From: DATDRQ01 sp035291645
GTDB taxonomy: Bacteria; Chloroflexota; Anaerolineae; Anaerolineales; UBA4823
Direction: 5' to 3'
DNA: 57,477 bases
NCBI GenBank assembly: GCA_035291645.1
Contig: DATDRQ010000077.1
Coordinates: 1 to 57,477 of the forward strand
Position numbers and translations under genes: made by a program. Within the stretch, counting starts at the first letter, position 1. Every line of letters begins with the position of its first letter. Positions 49,286-57,477 of this stretch are shown in pieces. The notes below the pieces were generated by a model. The model was not told the origin of the DNA and made no database searches. It saw nothing but the letters and a program-made list of their open reading frames with translations.

Positions 49286-51654
49286 TCCCCAGGGACCGCG
49301 GCCACCTCGGGTTCGGCAATTTTCGAGCCAGATCGCTTGCTGCGCAGGATCGCCCAGACCAGGATAGCGACCAGCACCAGCACGGCGATCCAGCCGGAGA
49401 AGCCCAGGTTTTTGTAAACCACTACGATCGGGGCGACAATCAGCGCTACCAGGTTGACGACTTTGATCATCGGGTTCAGGGCGGGACCGGCCGTGTCCTT
49501 GAACGGGTCGCCGACCGTATCACCGACTACGCCGGCTTTGTGGCGCTCGGATCCCTTGCCCAGGTTGTTCGCCGGATCTCTCGGCTCGTCTTCGATCAGT
49601 TTCTTGGCGTTATCCCACGCGCCGCCGGAGTTGTTCAGGAAGACCGCCAGCAGCTGGCCGGAGAGGATGATCCCGGCCAGGAAGCCGCCCAGGGCTTCCA
49701 CCTGGAAAAGCAGTCCGACCAGGATCGGCGAGACGACGGCGATGGCTGCCAGGGGGATCAATTCTTTTTGGGCAGCTTCGGTCGAAAGAGCAACCGCTTG
49801 CCGGTAATCCGGTTTGACTTTGCCCTCCAGCACGCCCAGTTTGAACTGGCGGCGAACTTCCTGGATGATCTGCGCGGCTGCCCGGCTGACTGCCTGGATG
49901 GCGAACGCGGAGAACAGCCAGGGAATGGCGCCGCCGATCAGCATCCCTACGAACACCTGGGGGATGGATACGCGGATGCCGCCGGCCAGGGCGGTGGGGT
50001 CAACCCGGCTGACGTCGGTGATAAAGGAGCCGAACAGGGAGACCGCTGCGATCACCGCCGAGCTGATGGCTATGCCTTTGGTGATGGCTTTGGTCGTGTT
50101 GCCGACCGCGTCCAGGTCGGCCATGATCTTGCGGGCGGCGTTGGTCTCCGGGTCGTCCAGGTCGTGCCAGGCCATCTCGCCGATGCCGTTGGCGTTGTCG
50201 GAGATCGGCCCGAACGAGTCCATCGCCACGTTGTTGCCGGTCAGGGTCAACATCCCGATGCCGGTCAGGGCGACGCCATACAGGATGAAGGTGAATTGGA
50301 GTGCCGGTTCGGCGGTGACACCCCCGAAGATCAGGATAGAGGCGAAGATGGTCGCCGCGATGACCAGGACCGACCACACCGATGATTCGAAGCCGGTCGA
50401 GATGCCCGACAGGATCAGGGTCGCCGGGCCGGTGTCGGCGGATTTCTTGATCTCCTTAACGGGTGAACTGTGAGTGCCGGTGAAGTAGTCGGTCAGGCGA
50501 TCGATCAGGATCGCCAGCAGCACTCCTGCGGCGGTCGCCAGGAAGGGCCGCCACCAGCCGCCATCCACCCCGCCCATATACAGCAAGGCGACGAGACCGA
50601 AGAACACGACCGAGATGGCGGCGGAGGTGAGGAAGCCGGTGAAGATGGCCCGCATGGCGTCGCCGCTCTTGCCGGTGCCGCCGCGCACCAGGTAAGTACC
50701 GAAGATGGAAGCCAGCACGCCGATGCCGCGCACCAGCAGCGGGAAGATGATCCACTCGAGTTGACCGGTAATGGTGGTCAGGGCGACTCCCAGGATCAGG
50801 CTCGAGACGATGGTTACCTCGTAGGATTCGAAAATATCGGCAGCCATGCCGGCGCAGTCGCCGACGTTATCTCCGACCAAGTCGGCGATCACCGCCGGGT
50901 TGCGCGGGTCGTCCTCCGGGATGCCGGCCTCGATCTTGCCGACCAGGTCCGCCCCGACGTCAGCGGCTTTCGTGAAGATACCCCCGCCTACCCGCATAAA
51001 CAACGCCAGCAGGGTGCCGCCGAAGCCGAAACCCAGCAGGGCGTCTGGCGCGGCGATGCCGAAAATTATGAAGATCAGGGTGCCTCCCAGCAACCCGAGG
51101 CCATCGGTGAGCATGCCGGTGATGGTGCCAGTCCGGTAGGCGATGCGCAGCGAATCCCCAAAGGACCGGCGGGCGGCGGAGGCGACGCGCACGTTGCCCT
51201 GCACGGCCATGCGCATACCGATCTGGCCGACCGCCAGCGAGAAACCGGCGCCCATGACGAAGGCGATGGCCCGACCGAAGCCGATGTAGGTGCGGACCTG
51301 CTGTTTTTCAGCCAGGGTCAGGTTCTGGGCGCAGGTTCCACTTTCCTCCAGCGTACTTCCTTTAAATGCCATACAGTACCACGCGGAGGCTTCCATCGTC
51401 GGAGGCACAACATAGACCGAGGCGAACAGGGCGATCGTCAGGACGGCGATCAGCGGCAGGATCGACCGCAGCTGCCGGCGCAGGTAGGCGTCTGCGCCCT
51501 CCCGGATAGCATTCCAAACTTCCAGCATCTTAGCGGTGCCCTTATCCTCTTTCATAATCTGGCCGCGTAAGAATACAGCATAGAGTAAGCCTAATATCGC
51601 GACCCCCAGCACACTCCAGATAGCGACTTGCTCGAACGTAGTAAGTCCGTACAC
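49282..51654 (-). CDS. hppA: Membrane-bound proton-translocating pyrophosphatase
   Basis: Couples hydrolysis of pyrophosphate to proton pumping across the membrane. A 790-residue protein with about 16 membrane helices and the three pyrophosphate/Mg-binding loops: ADVGADLVGKIEAGIPEDDPRNPA with DLVGDNVGDCAGMAADIFESYE, the GNNVAMDSFGPISDNANGI loop, and GDTVGDPFKDTAGPALN at the end. Lys in GNTTKAITKG, where K+-dependent enzymes have Ala, marks it as K+-independent. It has its own strong promoter and a long structured leader. It may recycle pyrophosphate when energy is limiting. Confidence 0.97.
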   Translation of the reverse strand: MYGLTTFEQVAIWSVLGVAILGLLYAVFLRGQIMKEDKGTAKMLEVWNAIREGADAYLRRQLRSILPLIAVLTIALFASVYVVPPTMEASAWYCMAFKGSTLEESGTCAQNLTLAEKQQVRTYIGFGRAIAFVMGAGFSLAVGQIGMRMAVQGNVRVASAARRSFGDSLRIAYRTGTITGMLTDGLGLLGGTLIFIIFGIAAPDALLGFGFGGTLLALFMRVGGGIFTKAADVGADLVGKIEAGIPEDDPRNPAVIADLVGDNVGDCAGMAADIFESYEVTIVSSLILGVALTTITGQLEWIIFPLLVRGIGVLASIFGTYLVRGGTGKSGDAMRAIFTGFLTSAAISVVFFGLVALLYMGGVDGGWWRPFLATAAGVLLAILIDRLTDYFTGTHSSPVKEIKKSADTGPATLILSGISTGFESSVWSVLVIAATIFASILIFGGVTAEPALQFTFILYGVALTGIGMLTLTGNNVAMDSFGPISDNANGIGEMAWHDLDDPETNAARKIMADLDAVGNTTKAITKGIAISSAVIAAVSLFGSFITDVSRVDPTALAGGIRVSIPQVFVGMLIGGAIPWLFSAFAIQAVSRAAAQIIQEVRRQFKLGVLEGKVKPDYRQAVALSTEAAQKELIPLAAIAVVSPILVGLLFQVEALGGFLAGIILSGQLLAVFLNNSGGAWDNAKKLIEDEPRDPANNLGKGSERHKAGVVGDTVGDPFKDTAGPALNPMIKVVNLVALIVAPIVVVYKNLGFSGWIAVLVLVAILVWAILRSKRSGSKIAEPEVAAVPGD

Positions 51655-51694
51655 AGGAATCCTCCGCAGGTGAAATAGATGATCGTGATTCTAT

Positions 51695-51718
51695 GCAGGC
51701 CGGTCGAAATTGGCCTGC
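51695..51718 (-). other. Hairpin in the hppA 5' leader
   Basis: GCAGGCC and GGCCTGC pair perfectly around a ten-base loop. No T-run follows, so it is not a typical terminator; it could affect mRNA stability or translation. Confidence 0.55.
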
Positions 51719-51774
51719 GGGAACTCTCCCTCGCCGTTATAACCCCCTTTTGAAAGATTAGGATTAGCGCTGGA

Positions 51775-51803
51775 ATTGTACAATTGCACTGCTTTTGTGT
51801 CAA
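51775..51803 (-). promoter_or_regulatory. Sigma-70 promoter of hppA
   Basis: Minus-strand TTGACA (perfect) and TACAAT (one mismatch) with an exact 17-base spacer. It gives a leader of about 115 bases before hppA. Confidence 0.8.
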
Positions 51804-51848
51804 GAATCACGATTTATATTAGCGATTTATTAGAATTTTTGTAAGTGC

Positions 51849-51878
51849 TTGACTTTGACTCTTTTTTTGTTGTATAAA
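51849..51878 (+). promoter_or_regulatory. Sigma-70 promoter of the ABC operon
   Basis: TTGACT and TATAAA with an 18-base spacer. Transcription would start near 51886, about 195 bases before the first gene. Confidence 0.65.
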
Positions 51879-51885
51879 CTTACTG

Positions 51886-51992
51886 TGAACCTACCGGCAG
51901 CAGTTTACCTGAGGAACAACATGCAGGATAACCGCTGCCGTTGATGACGGGAGCACGCCACCAGCCTTTGGTCGCTGTGCTTTCTTGTTTTT
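51886..51992 (+). promoter_or_regulatory. Candidate attenuator leader with a short open frame
   Basis: CGGCAGC (51894-51900) can pair with GCTGCCG (51934-51940). Inside lies a small frame at 51921-51944 with GAGGAA upstream, encoding MQDNRCR. After it, AGCAC...GTGCT (51952-51981) forms a hairpin followed by TTTCTTGTTTTT, a terminator-like end. The layout fits translation-coupled attenuation or a small RNA with its own terminator; neither is shown. Confidence 0.45.
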
Positions 51993-52079
51993 GATCTTCG
52001 ACCGGGCAAACGGTTGGGAAGACCCGGAGAAAACCGTTGCAAGGTTAAAGCCAAGTAAACACCTAACCAGGAGCAAGAC

Positions 52080-53048
52080 ATGATCCAAGTTGAGGGGCTG
52101 ACCAAGGATTACGGCCCGCGGCGAGCCATTGACGACCTGACCTTCCACGCCAACCATGGCGAGATCCTGGGTTTCCTGGGTCCGAACGGGGCCGGCAAGA
52201 CCACCACTATGCGCATCCTGACCGGTTTCATGCCGCCCACCTCCGGGAGAGCCAGCGTTGCCGGCTTCGACGTGGTCGACCAGTCGCTGGAGGTGCGCCG
52301 GCGGGTAGGCTACGTGCCGGAAACCGTGCCCCTGTATCCGGATATGACCGTGTTCGCTTACCTCAAGTTCATGGCAGACCTGCGCAGGGTCCCGGAGGCC
52401 GAGGATCGGGTCGACGCGGTGCTGGAGATCGTGCACATGGAGGCGCGCGCCGAAGGTCTGATCGCCAACCTTTCGAAAGGCTTGCGCCAGAGGATTGGTG
52501 TGGCCCAGGCGCTGCTGCACGAGCCGGAAGTGCTGATCCTGGACGAGCCAACCATCGGGCTCGATCCAGCCCAGATCCGGGACGTGCGTGACCTGATCCA
52601 GCAGCTGGGCAAGGAGCGCACCATCCTGCTCTCGACGCATATCCTCTCCGAGGCCCAGCAGGTGTGCGACCGGGTGCTGATCATCAACAAGGGAAAGATC
52701 GTCGCCGAAGATTCGCCGGACCAGCTGCAAGCCAGACTGGCAGGGGCGCAGCGCATCAACCTAAAAGTGAAAGGCGATTCGGATGGCCTGTCCGGGGTGC
52801 TGAGGCAGGTCGCTGGAGTCAACGCCGTGCTGCCGGGGGAAGCCGGCAGTGTCGAGGTCGAGCTCGCTCCTGGAGTAGAGGCGCGCCCCGAGGTCGCCCG
52901 GGCGGTGGTCAACGCCGGTTTCGACTTGCTGGAGCTGCGCCCGGTCGGCATGACCCTGGAGGATATCTTCCTGCAATTGACCCGGGAAGAACCTGCCCTT
53001 CCGGAGATGGCTGATGTGGAACCGGACGAGGAGACCGAGGAGGATTGA
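52080..53048 (+). CDS. ABC transporter ATP-binding protein (GldA-like)
   Basis: A 322-residue nucleotide-binding subunit. Walker A GPNGAGKT (34-41), the signature segment NLSKGLRQRIG, Walker B VLILDEP followed by TIGLDPAQ, and the switch His in LLSTHILSEA are all present. After residue 220 there is a regulatory C-terminal domain as in ABC-2 exporters of the DrrA/GldA type, ending in a strongly acidic tail. AGGAG precedes the ATG. It likely energises the next two genes as one complex. Confidence 0.95.
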   Translation: MIQVEGLTKDYGPRRAIDDLTFHANHGEILGFLGPNGAGKTTTMRILTGFMPPTSGRASVAGFDVVDQSLEVRRRVGYVPETVPLYPDMTVFAYLKFMADLRRVPEAEDRVDAVLEIVHMEARAEGLIANLSKGLRQRIGVAQALLHEPEVLILDEPTIGLDPAQIRDVRDLIQQLGKERTILLSTHILSEAQQVCDRVLIINKGKIVAEDSPDQLQARLAGAQRINLKVKGDSDGLSGVLRQVAGVNAVLPGEAGSVEVELAPGVEARPEVARAVVNAGFDLLELRPVGMTLEDIFLQLTREEPALPEMADVEPDEETEED

Positions 53049-53088
53049 ATCGGCTCCCTCCGGCGGGAATCCTATTTACCTATTAGAT

Positions 53089-53122
53089 GCTCGCACTTCG
53101 TTGGTCACGCAAAATTGGATTG
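53089..53122. repeat. Dispersed repeat, copy 2
   Basis: Matches 13496-13528 over about 33 bases with few changes (GCTCGCACTTC...CACGCAAAAT). It directly abuts the palindromic element at 53120-53211. Confidence 0.5.
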
Positions 53123-53211
53123 TCACCCTGAGCCCTTCGGTCCCTCAGGATAAACTCCGCGAAGGGTCTCCCACTGAGTCCCGAGATGCTTCGCTTCGCT
53201 CAGCATGACAA
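53120..53211. repeat. MITE-like palindromic repeat
   Basis: A 92-base element with inverted ends TTGTCACCCTGAG and CTCAGCATGACAA (11 of 13 bases pair) and internal CCCTTCGG/CGAAGGG-type repeats. Its wording resembles a palindromic repeat seen in many bacterial genomes (from memory). It sits between two genes of the ABC operon. Confidence 0.7.
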
Positions 53212-53232
53212 CCGACGAAAAAAAGGAATTAT

Positions 53233-53964
53233 ATGCGTAACATTCTGACGATTGCGTCGCGTGAATACAAGCTCTACTTCGCAACCCCGGTTGCCTACAT
53301 GGTAGCCTTCATTATCCTGCTGGTCATTGGTTTCTTGTTTTACGGGACAGTGGCCGCAGGAGCGATCCAACAATTTGCCCCAGGGGTGGACGTTGTCCTG
53401 GGACCGATGGTGACCCTGCTGCTGTTCGGGGTGCCGGCGCTGACCATGCGCCTGATCGCCGAGGAACAGCGCATGGGGACGATCGAGTTGCTGCTGACCG
53501 CGCCGGTGCGGGACGCCGAGCTGGTCGTCGGGAAATGGCTGGGTGGCTTCCTGTTCCTGGCGACCCTGGTCGCCCTGACCTGGGTCTTCCCGATCGCCCT
53601 GAACGCCCTGGTCGAACCCGGCATCGACCAGGGGCCGTTATTGACCGGCTACCTTGGATTGTTGCTGGTATGCGCCGCGCTGGTCGCCATCGGCGTGGCC
53701 ATCTCGGCCATGTTTAGCAACCAGATTGCGGCCTTCTTCGCCACGCTGGGCGTTTTCCTGGTGCTGTGGTTGATCAGCGTACCCAACCAGGCGATGGGAG
53801 GCTTAGGAAATAACCTGCTCACCTACCTGGATTTCAGCGAGCACTACTACCGCACCCTGTTCCGCGGGGTGATCGACCTGGCGGACGTGGTCTACTTCTT
53901 GAGCGTGACCGCGTTTGGGTTGTTGGTCGGCACGCTGGTGGTCGAGCTACGGAGGTGGCGCTGA
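53233..53964 (+). CDS. ABC-2 type permease (GldF-like)
   Basis: A 243-residue membrane subunit with six hydrophobic segments. The start RNILTIASREYKLYFATPVAYMV and the middle LTMRLIAEEQRMGTIELLLTAPVRDAELVVGKWLGGF are diagnostic of the GldF/ABC-2 permease family, where the E-x2-GT-x-E-LL-T-P motif lies on a cytoplasmic loop. AAAAGGAATT precedes the ATG. It overlaps the next gene (TGATG). Confidence 0.93.
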   Translation: MRNILTIASREYKLYFATPVAYMVAFIILLVIGFLFYGTVAAGAIQQFAPGVDVVLGPMVTLLLFGVPALTMRLIAEEQRMGTIELLLTAPVRDAELVVGKWLGGFLFLATLVALTWVFPIALNALVEPGIDQGPLLTGYLGLLLVCAALVAIGVAISAMFSNQIAAFFATLGVFLVLWLISVPNQAMGGLGNNLLTYLDFSEHYYRTLFRGVIDLADVVYFLSVTAFGLLVGTLVVELRRWR

Positions 53965-55526
53965 TGAAGCAGTCTTGGAGACGTTTTGCCCCGTTTGGGC
54001 TGTACCTGGCGCTAATCGCCGGGCTGGTCGGCCTGGGGTTTTACATCGTGCAGCGCGAATTCTCCCTGGGCGTGCAGATCTGCCTGGCGCTGGTTTTTGC
54101 CGGCCTGGGGTTGTTCGCCATCCTCGATCCACAGCGGGTGCGCGCCGCCCTGACCGGGCGCCAGGCGCGCTACGGCAGCAACGCCCTGATCCTCTTCGTC
54201 GCCTTCGTCGGCATCCTGGTGGTGGTCAATTACCTGGTCTATAAGAACCCCAAGCGCTGGGACCTGACCGAAGGCCAACAGCTCACCCTGGCCCCTGAGA
54301 CGATCGAAACCCTGAAAAGCCTGCCGCAGCCTGTCGAGGTGCTCGCCTTCTACACAGCCGCCAACCCCAGTGGGGACGCCGACTCCCTGCTGGACCAGTA
54401 CAAGTACAACAGCGCTGGGAAATTCGATTACCGGTTCATCGATCCAAACGAAGACCCCCTGACCGCCCAACAGTTCCAAATCTCGCGGGATGGCACGCTG
54501 GTTCTCACCCTGGGCGGCAGCACACAGCAGGTGAACCTGGTCAACGAAAACGAGCTGACCGGGGCGCTGATCCGCCTGATCAGCCCTGGCGAGCACGTGG
54601 TCTATTTTCTGACCGGTCACGGCGAGTTCGACCCGCAGGACAGCGGCGAACAGGGCTACAGCCAGGCGAAAGCGACCCTGGAGGGCAAGAATTACATCGT
54701 GAAGCAGCTGAACCTGCTCTCCGAAAATAAGATCCCAGAGGACGCTGAAGTGATTGTGATCGCTGGGCCAGTGAAACCGGTCTCTCAGCAGGAGGTCGAC
54801 CTCCTGAGCGCGTATCTGGCTGCCGGTGGTTCGCTGGTCGTTATGCAGGAACCCCTGCCGGTCACCGATTTCGGCGACCAGCCGGACCCGCTGGCGGATT
54901 TCCTGGTGAACAGCTGGGGGTTGACCCTCGGCAAGGACATGATCCTGGACATGAGCTCGAACCAGCCTTTCGTCGCCGTGGCGAACCAGTACGGGCAGCA
55001 CGCCATCACCGACAAACTGCAAGGCCTGGTCTCCATTTACCCGACAGCGCGCAGCGTTAGTTTTGCCGAGGGCAGCGACAAGTTCCCGGTGACGCTGGTG
55101 CAGACCTCCCAGAATTCCTGGGGGGAGACGGACCTGCAGGCGCTGGCGAGCTCGGCCGGCTCGGATACCCAACCGCAGATCGAACCCGACGAAGGCGTCG
55201 ACCTGCTGGGACCGGTGCCACTGGCAGCCAGCGCTGAGGATCAGACCTCGGGAGCGCGCCTGGTTGTCTTCGGGGATGCTGATTTCGCTTCAGACCAGTT
55301 GATCGGGCAGTACGGCAACCAGGATATTTTTATCAACAGCGTCGATTGGGCCGCCGAACAGGAGCAGCTGATCAACCTGACTCCAAAGGAGAACGTCCAG
55401 CGCATGTTGATCCCACCCGGGCCTTATACGATGAACCTGATCCTGCTGGCATCCGTATTTATCCTGCCAGGGATCGTCCTGCTCGCCGGGGTTTTCGTGT
55501 GGGTGGGTCGCAGGAGGAAAGGCTAG
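53964..55526 (+). CDS. GldG-like ABC-associated extracytoplasmic protein
   Basis: A 520-residue protein with three N-terminal membrane helices (to about residue 90), a large soluble domain beginning DLTEGQQLTLAPETIETLKSL, and a C-terminal membrane helix followed by RRRKG. The soluble part has YFLTGHGEFDP, VIVIAGPVKPVS and GGSLVVMQEP, as in the ABC_transp_aux/GldG family, which resembles a Rossmann-type sugar-binding fold. The ATG at 53964 is chosen since GGAGG lies eight bases before it. It is translationally coupled to the permease. Confidence 0.9.
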   Translation: MKQSWRRFAPFGLYLALIAGLVGLGFYIVQREFSLGVQICLALVFAGLGLFAILDPQRVRAALTGRQARYGSNALILFVAFVGILVVVNYLVYKNPKRWDLTEGQQLTLAPETIETLKSLPQPVEVLAFYTAANPSGDADSLLDQYKYNSAGKFDYRFIDPNEDPLTAQQFQISRDGTLVLTLGGSTQQVNLVNENELTGALIRLISPGEHVVYFLTGHGEFDPQDSGEQGYSQAKATLEGKNYIVKQLNLLSENKIPEDAEVIVIAGPVKPVSQQEVDLLSAYLAAGGSLVVMQEPLPVTDFGDQPDPLADFLVNSWGLTLGKDMILDMSSNQPFVAVANQYGQHAITDKLQGLVSIYPTARSVSFAEGSDKFPVTLVQTSQNSWGETDLQALASSAGSDTQPQIEPDEGVDLLGPVPLAASAEDQTSGARLVVFGDADFASDQLIGQYGNQDIFINSVDWAAEQEQLINLTPKENVQRMLIPPGPYTMNLILLASVFILPGIVLLAGVFVWVGRRRKG

Positions 55527-55531
55527 GAAGT

Positions 55532-56116
55532 ATGGTCCGGCGAAATACCTGGATTGTAGTGGGAGTTTTTCTTCTGGTTCTCGCTGCTGCCCTGATCTGG
55601 CAGCGCTCTCAGGATCTAAGCGCGGCTCAGGCGACGCCAACCGCGATGGCTGCTTTCCTGATCGATATGGAAGGACGGCAGGTGAAGAGCCTGCAGCTGA
55701 CTGGTTTGGATGATAATCTCCTTTCGATTGAAAAAGGCCTGGATGGTTCGTGGGAGGTGGTCGAGCCGGGCGGAATGCAGGCAGACCCAGCCCTGGTCGA
55801 GCAGCTACTCGCCGATCTCGGCATGCTGCAGATCTCCACTGAACTGGAGACCACGATCGAGCTCAAGAACCTGGGTCTCGACCCGGCGGCATACGAGATC
55901 AACGTCGACTTCGAGAATGGAAATAGCGCCAGAGTCTTTATCGGCGATCAGACCCCGACCCAGGAAGGTTATTACGCCTACAGGGAGGGCGAAAAAGTGG
56001 CTGTGGCTGACCAGGCCGGGATCGACAGCCTGATTGGATACCTCTCTTCACCCCCTGTGCAGAACACGCCCGCCCCGATCTCGACTCCTGCGGAGACAAG
56101 CGCCCCGCAACCTTAA
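55532..56116 (+). CDS. DUF4340 family membrane-anchored protein
   Basis: A 194-residue protein with one N-terminal membrane helix (WIVVGVFLLVLAAALIW) and an extracytoplasmic domain with the DUF4340 pattern: KSLQLTGLDDNLLSIEKGLDGSWEVVEP, LADLGMLQISTELE, LGLDPAAYEINVDFENGNSARVFIGDQTP and VAVADQAGIDSLIGYL. The end is a Pro/Thr/Ala-rich tail. The family is habitually the last gene after GldG-like genes, as here (5 bases gap). It is shorter than many members. Confidence 0.85.
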   Translation: MVRRNTWIVVGVFLLVLAAALIWQRSQDLSAAQATPTAMAAFLIDMEGRQVKSLQLTGLDDNLLSIEKGLDGSWEVVEPGGMQADPALVEQLLADLGMLQISTELETTIELKNLGLDPAAYEINVDFENGNSARVFIGDQTPTQEGYYAYREGEKVAVADQAGIDSLIGYLSSPPVQNTPAPISTPAETSAPQP

Positions 56117-56138
56117 TAAATTCTATACAAATTGGGTC

Positions 56139-56167
56139 TTGATTTTAGGCAAATAATCATGTATTCT
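56139..56167 (+). promoter_or_regulatory. Sigma-70 promoter of rpoD
   Basis: TTGATT and TATTCT with a 17-base spacer, 58 bases before the start codon. Confidence 0.6.
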
Positions 56168-56225
56168 GGTAATAATATAATAACGATTTGTTCTGTGCCT
56201 GTTCGAATCAGGCCAGGGAGAAAAA

Positions 56226-57440
56226 ATGATTGATGAAGAACTGTTAAGCGCAATCGAAAACCACGAAGAGAATCCTGCGCTGGCTCGCTTAATAGAAATT
56301 GGACGCCAAAAAAAATACGTCACCATCGACGACATCCTGCACTTCTTTCCGGAAGCGGAATCGGACGTCGACCAGTTGGAGGAAGCTTTTGCCGGGTTGA
56401 TGAGCGCCGGCATCCCGTTCCTGGAAGACGCGCCGAGCGGCGGACCGACCGAAGAAGACCTTTCCGAAGAAGAGGAGGTGGAGGAAGACAGCCGCAAGAC
56501 GCTGGCTGTCGATGACAACTACCTGGCGAACATCGATACCGATGACACGATCGGGCTGTACCTGAAGGAAGTCGGTCGGGTTCCGTTACTGACCGCTATC
56601 GAAGAGGTCGAGCTGGCGCAGCGTATAGAGCGCGGCCGGCTGGCCCGCGAGGAACTGGCCCGCGGCAACGTGACTCCCCGCCGCCGGCAGGCATTGCAGC
56701 GCCTGATCGAAGACGGTTGGGCAGCCCGCGAGCACCTGATCACTGCCAACTCCCGCCTGGTGATCAGCGTCGCCAAGAAGTACATGGGTCGGGGTGTGCC
56801 CTTCCTGGACCTGATCCAGGAGGGCAATATCGGCCTGATCCGGGCCGCCAAGAAGTTCGATTACCGCCGCGGCCACAAGTTCAGCACCTACGCCACCTGG
56901 TGGATCCGCCAGGCGGTGACGCGCGCCATCGCCGACCAGGGCCGCACTATCCGCGTCCCGGTCCACATGGGCGACCAGATCAACAAACTGCTGCGCGTCC
57001 AGCACCAGCTGACTCAACGGCTGGGCCGCGATCCATCGGTGGACGAGCTGGCCGAAGCGCTCGAGGTCACTCCGCAGAAGGTCGAGAACATGATCCAGGT
57101 GGCGCGCCGCCCGCTCTCGCTTGAGACGCCCACCGACGACGAAGAGGACTCGGTGCTGGGCGATTTCATCCAGGACGACGACGTGCCCGCCCCGGACGAC
57201 TCGGCAACCTACAACCTGCTGCGCGAGCACCTGGAGACCGTGCTGGATGGGTTGCCCCCGCGCGAGGTGCGCATCCTGCAGCTGCGGTATGGGCTGCTGG
57301 ACGGGCAGGCGTATACATTGGAAGAGGTCGGGCGGAAGATGGGCGTGACACGCGAGCGCGTCCGCCAGATCGAAGCGCAAGCCCTCAGCCGGCTGCGCCA
57401 CCCCGCCATCCGGCGCAAGCTGCGTGAGTACCTGGGGTAA
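56226..57440 (+). CDS. rpoD: RNA polymerase primary sigma factor (RpoD/SigA)
   Basis: A 404-residue sigma-70. Residues 1-80 are a region 1.1-like acidic part. Region 1.2 starts at DTIGLYLKEVGRVPLLTAIEEVELAQRIERG. Region 2 is fully conserved (LVISVAKKYMGRGVPFLDLIQEG, KFDYRRGHKFSTYATWWIRQAVTRAI). Region 3 follows (GRDPSVDELAEAL), and region 4.2 is MGVTRERVRQIEAQALSRLRHP. The conserved region 2.4/3 boundary RTIRVPVHM is present. The ATG has AGGGAG nearby. Only 37 bases of the window follow the stop. Confidence 0.96.
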   Translation: MIDEELLSAIENHEENPALARLIEIGRQKKYVTIDDILHFFPEAESDVDQLEEAFAGLMSAGIPFLEDAPSGGPTEEDLSEEEEVEEDSRKTLAVDDNYLANIDTDDTIGLYLKEVGRVPLLTAIEEVELAQRIERGRLAREELARGNVTPRRRQALQRLIEDGWAAREHLITANSRLVISVAKKYMGRGVPFLDLIQEGNIGLIRAAKKFDYRRGHKFSTYATWWIRQAVTRAIADQGRTIRVPVHMGDQINKLLRVQHQLTQRLGRDPSVDELAEALEVTPQKVENMIQVARRPLSLETPTDDEEDSVLGDFIQDDDVPAPDDSATYNLLREHLETVLDGLPPREVRILQLRYGLLDGQAYTLEEVGRKMGVTRERVRQIEAQALSRLRHPAIRRKLREYLG

Positions 57441-57477
57441 ATTCGATTTCGGAAATCTACAACCTGGTTATTCCTGA

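Larger units (their letters stand above)
51655..52079. other. Divergent control region of hppA and the ABC operon
   Basis: This 425-base gap contains the hppA promoter (51775-51803, minus), a GCAGGCC/GGCCTGC hairpin (51695-51718) in the hppA leader, the ABC operon promoter (51849-51878, plus) and a structured leader with a short frame and a terminator-like hairpin (51886-51992). The last 90 bases before the ABC start show nothing I recognise. Confidence 0.6.

Noticed and set aside
50470..51570. A 366-codon plus-strand frame opposite hppA
   Set aside because: The opposite strand encodes conserved pyrophosphatase motifs; the frame is Gly/Asp/Gln-rich shadow sequence without a ribosome site.
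54012..55172. A 386-codon minus-strand frame opposite the GldG-like gene
   Set aside because: The plus-strand gene has a ribosome site, membrane helices and operon context; the minus frame has none.

Overview
The window looks like chromosomal DNA of a bacterium of the phylum Chloroflexota, most likely class Anaerolineae. This is inferred from gene content and style, not from a database search: high GC, many Asp-Trp-Leu-rich and TPR proteins, a GldA/F/G-like ABC operon with a DUF4340 protein, a K+-independent membrane pyrophosphatase, and the paired B12/radical-SAM (TIGR03960) and DUF2344 genes. No phage, plasmid or CRISPR features were seen. Nearly all of it is coding.

Layout. 1-2209 (+): end of the F1 ATP synthase operon (atpD 3' part, atpC), then an MreB-like actin homologue with unusual active-site residues. 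2286-2420: remnant of a GxxExxY-family gene. 2411-6381: the NADH sensor rex (-) divergent from obgE-nadD-MFS transporter (+), with a Rex-type operator between them. 6415-15823: accessory genes, mostly (-): an EEP-family nuclease/phosphatase, two membrane proteins, a lipoprotein, a trypsin-like protease followed by a free copy of its own N-terminal domain, a deazaflavin-dependent reductase, a VOC protein, and DUF4203 and DUF2277 proteins. 16007-23775: a secreted M28 peptidase, a frameshifted lipoprotein gene (-), and a cyclic-di-GMP-I riboswitch in front of two tandem paralogous lipoproteins.

23855-41256 (-) is the most unusual block. In transcription order it holds a sigma-54 factor with an inserted zinc ribbon, a PAS/GAF histidine kinase and a sigma-54 activator that lacks a DNA-binding domain. 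Then come a TIM-barrel-like protein, an FtsZ homologue with a changed T7 loop, four small or membrane proteins (one LCP-like), an 1846-residue TPR protein and a TPR protein carrying a caspase-fold (C25/CHAT-like) His/Cys pair. Two near-perfect -24/-12 promoters lie just upstream of the TIM-barrel and FtsZ-like genes, so the regulatory half probably drives the effector half. One small protein (81 aa) matches the C-terminal domain of the caspase-like protein. I propose this as a candidate undescribed sigma-54-controlled system; its biological role cannot be read from sequence.

41495-51654 (-): a lipoprotein, tRNA-Arg(CCG), the DUF2344/radical-SAM pair, ndk, a 61-nt hairpin tandem repeat, a 1191-aa TPR/HhH protein with 14 Trp-Leu motifs, and the proton-pumping pyrophosphatase hppA. 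51849-57440 (+): a four-gene ABC-2/Gld-like operon with a structured leader and a palindromic repeat, then the primary sigma factor rpoD.
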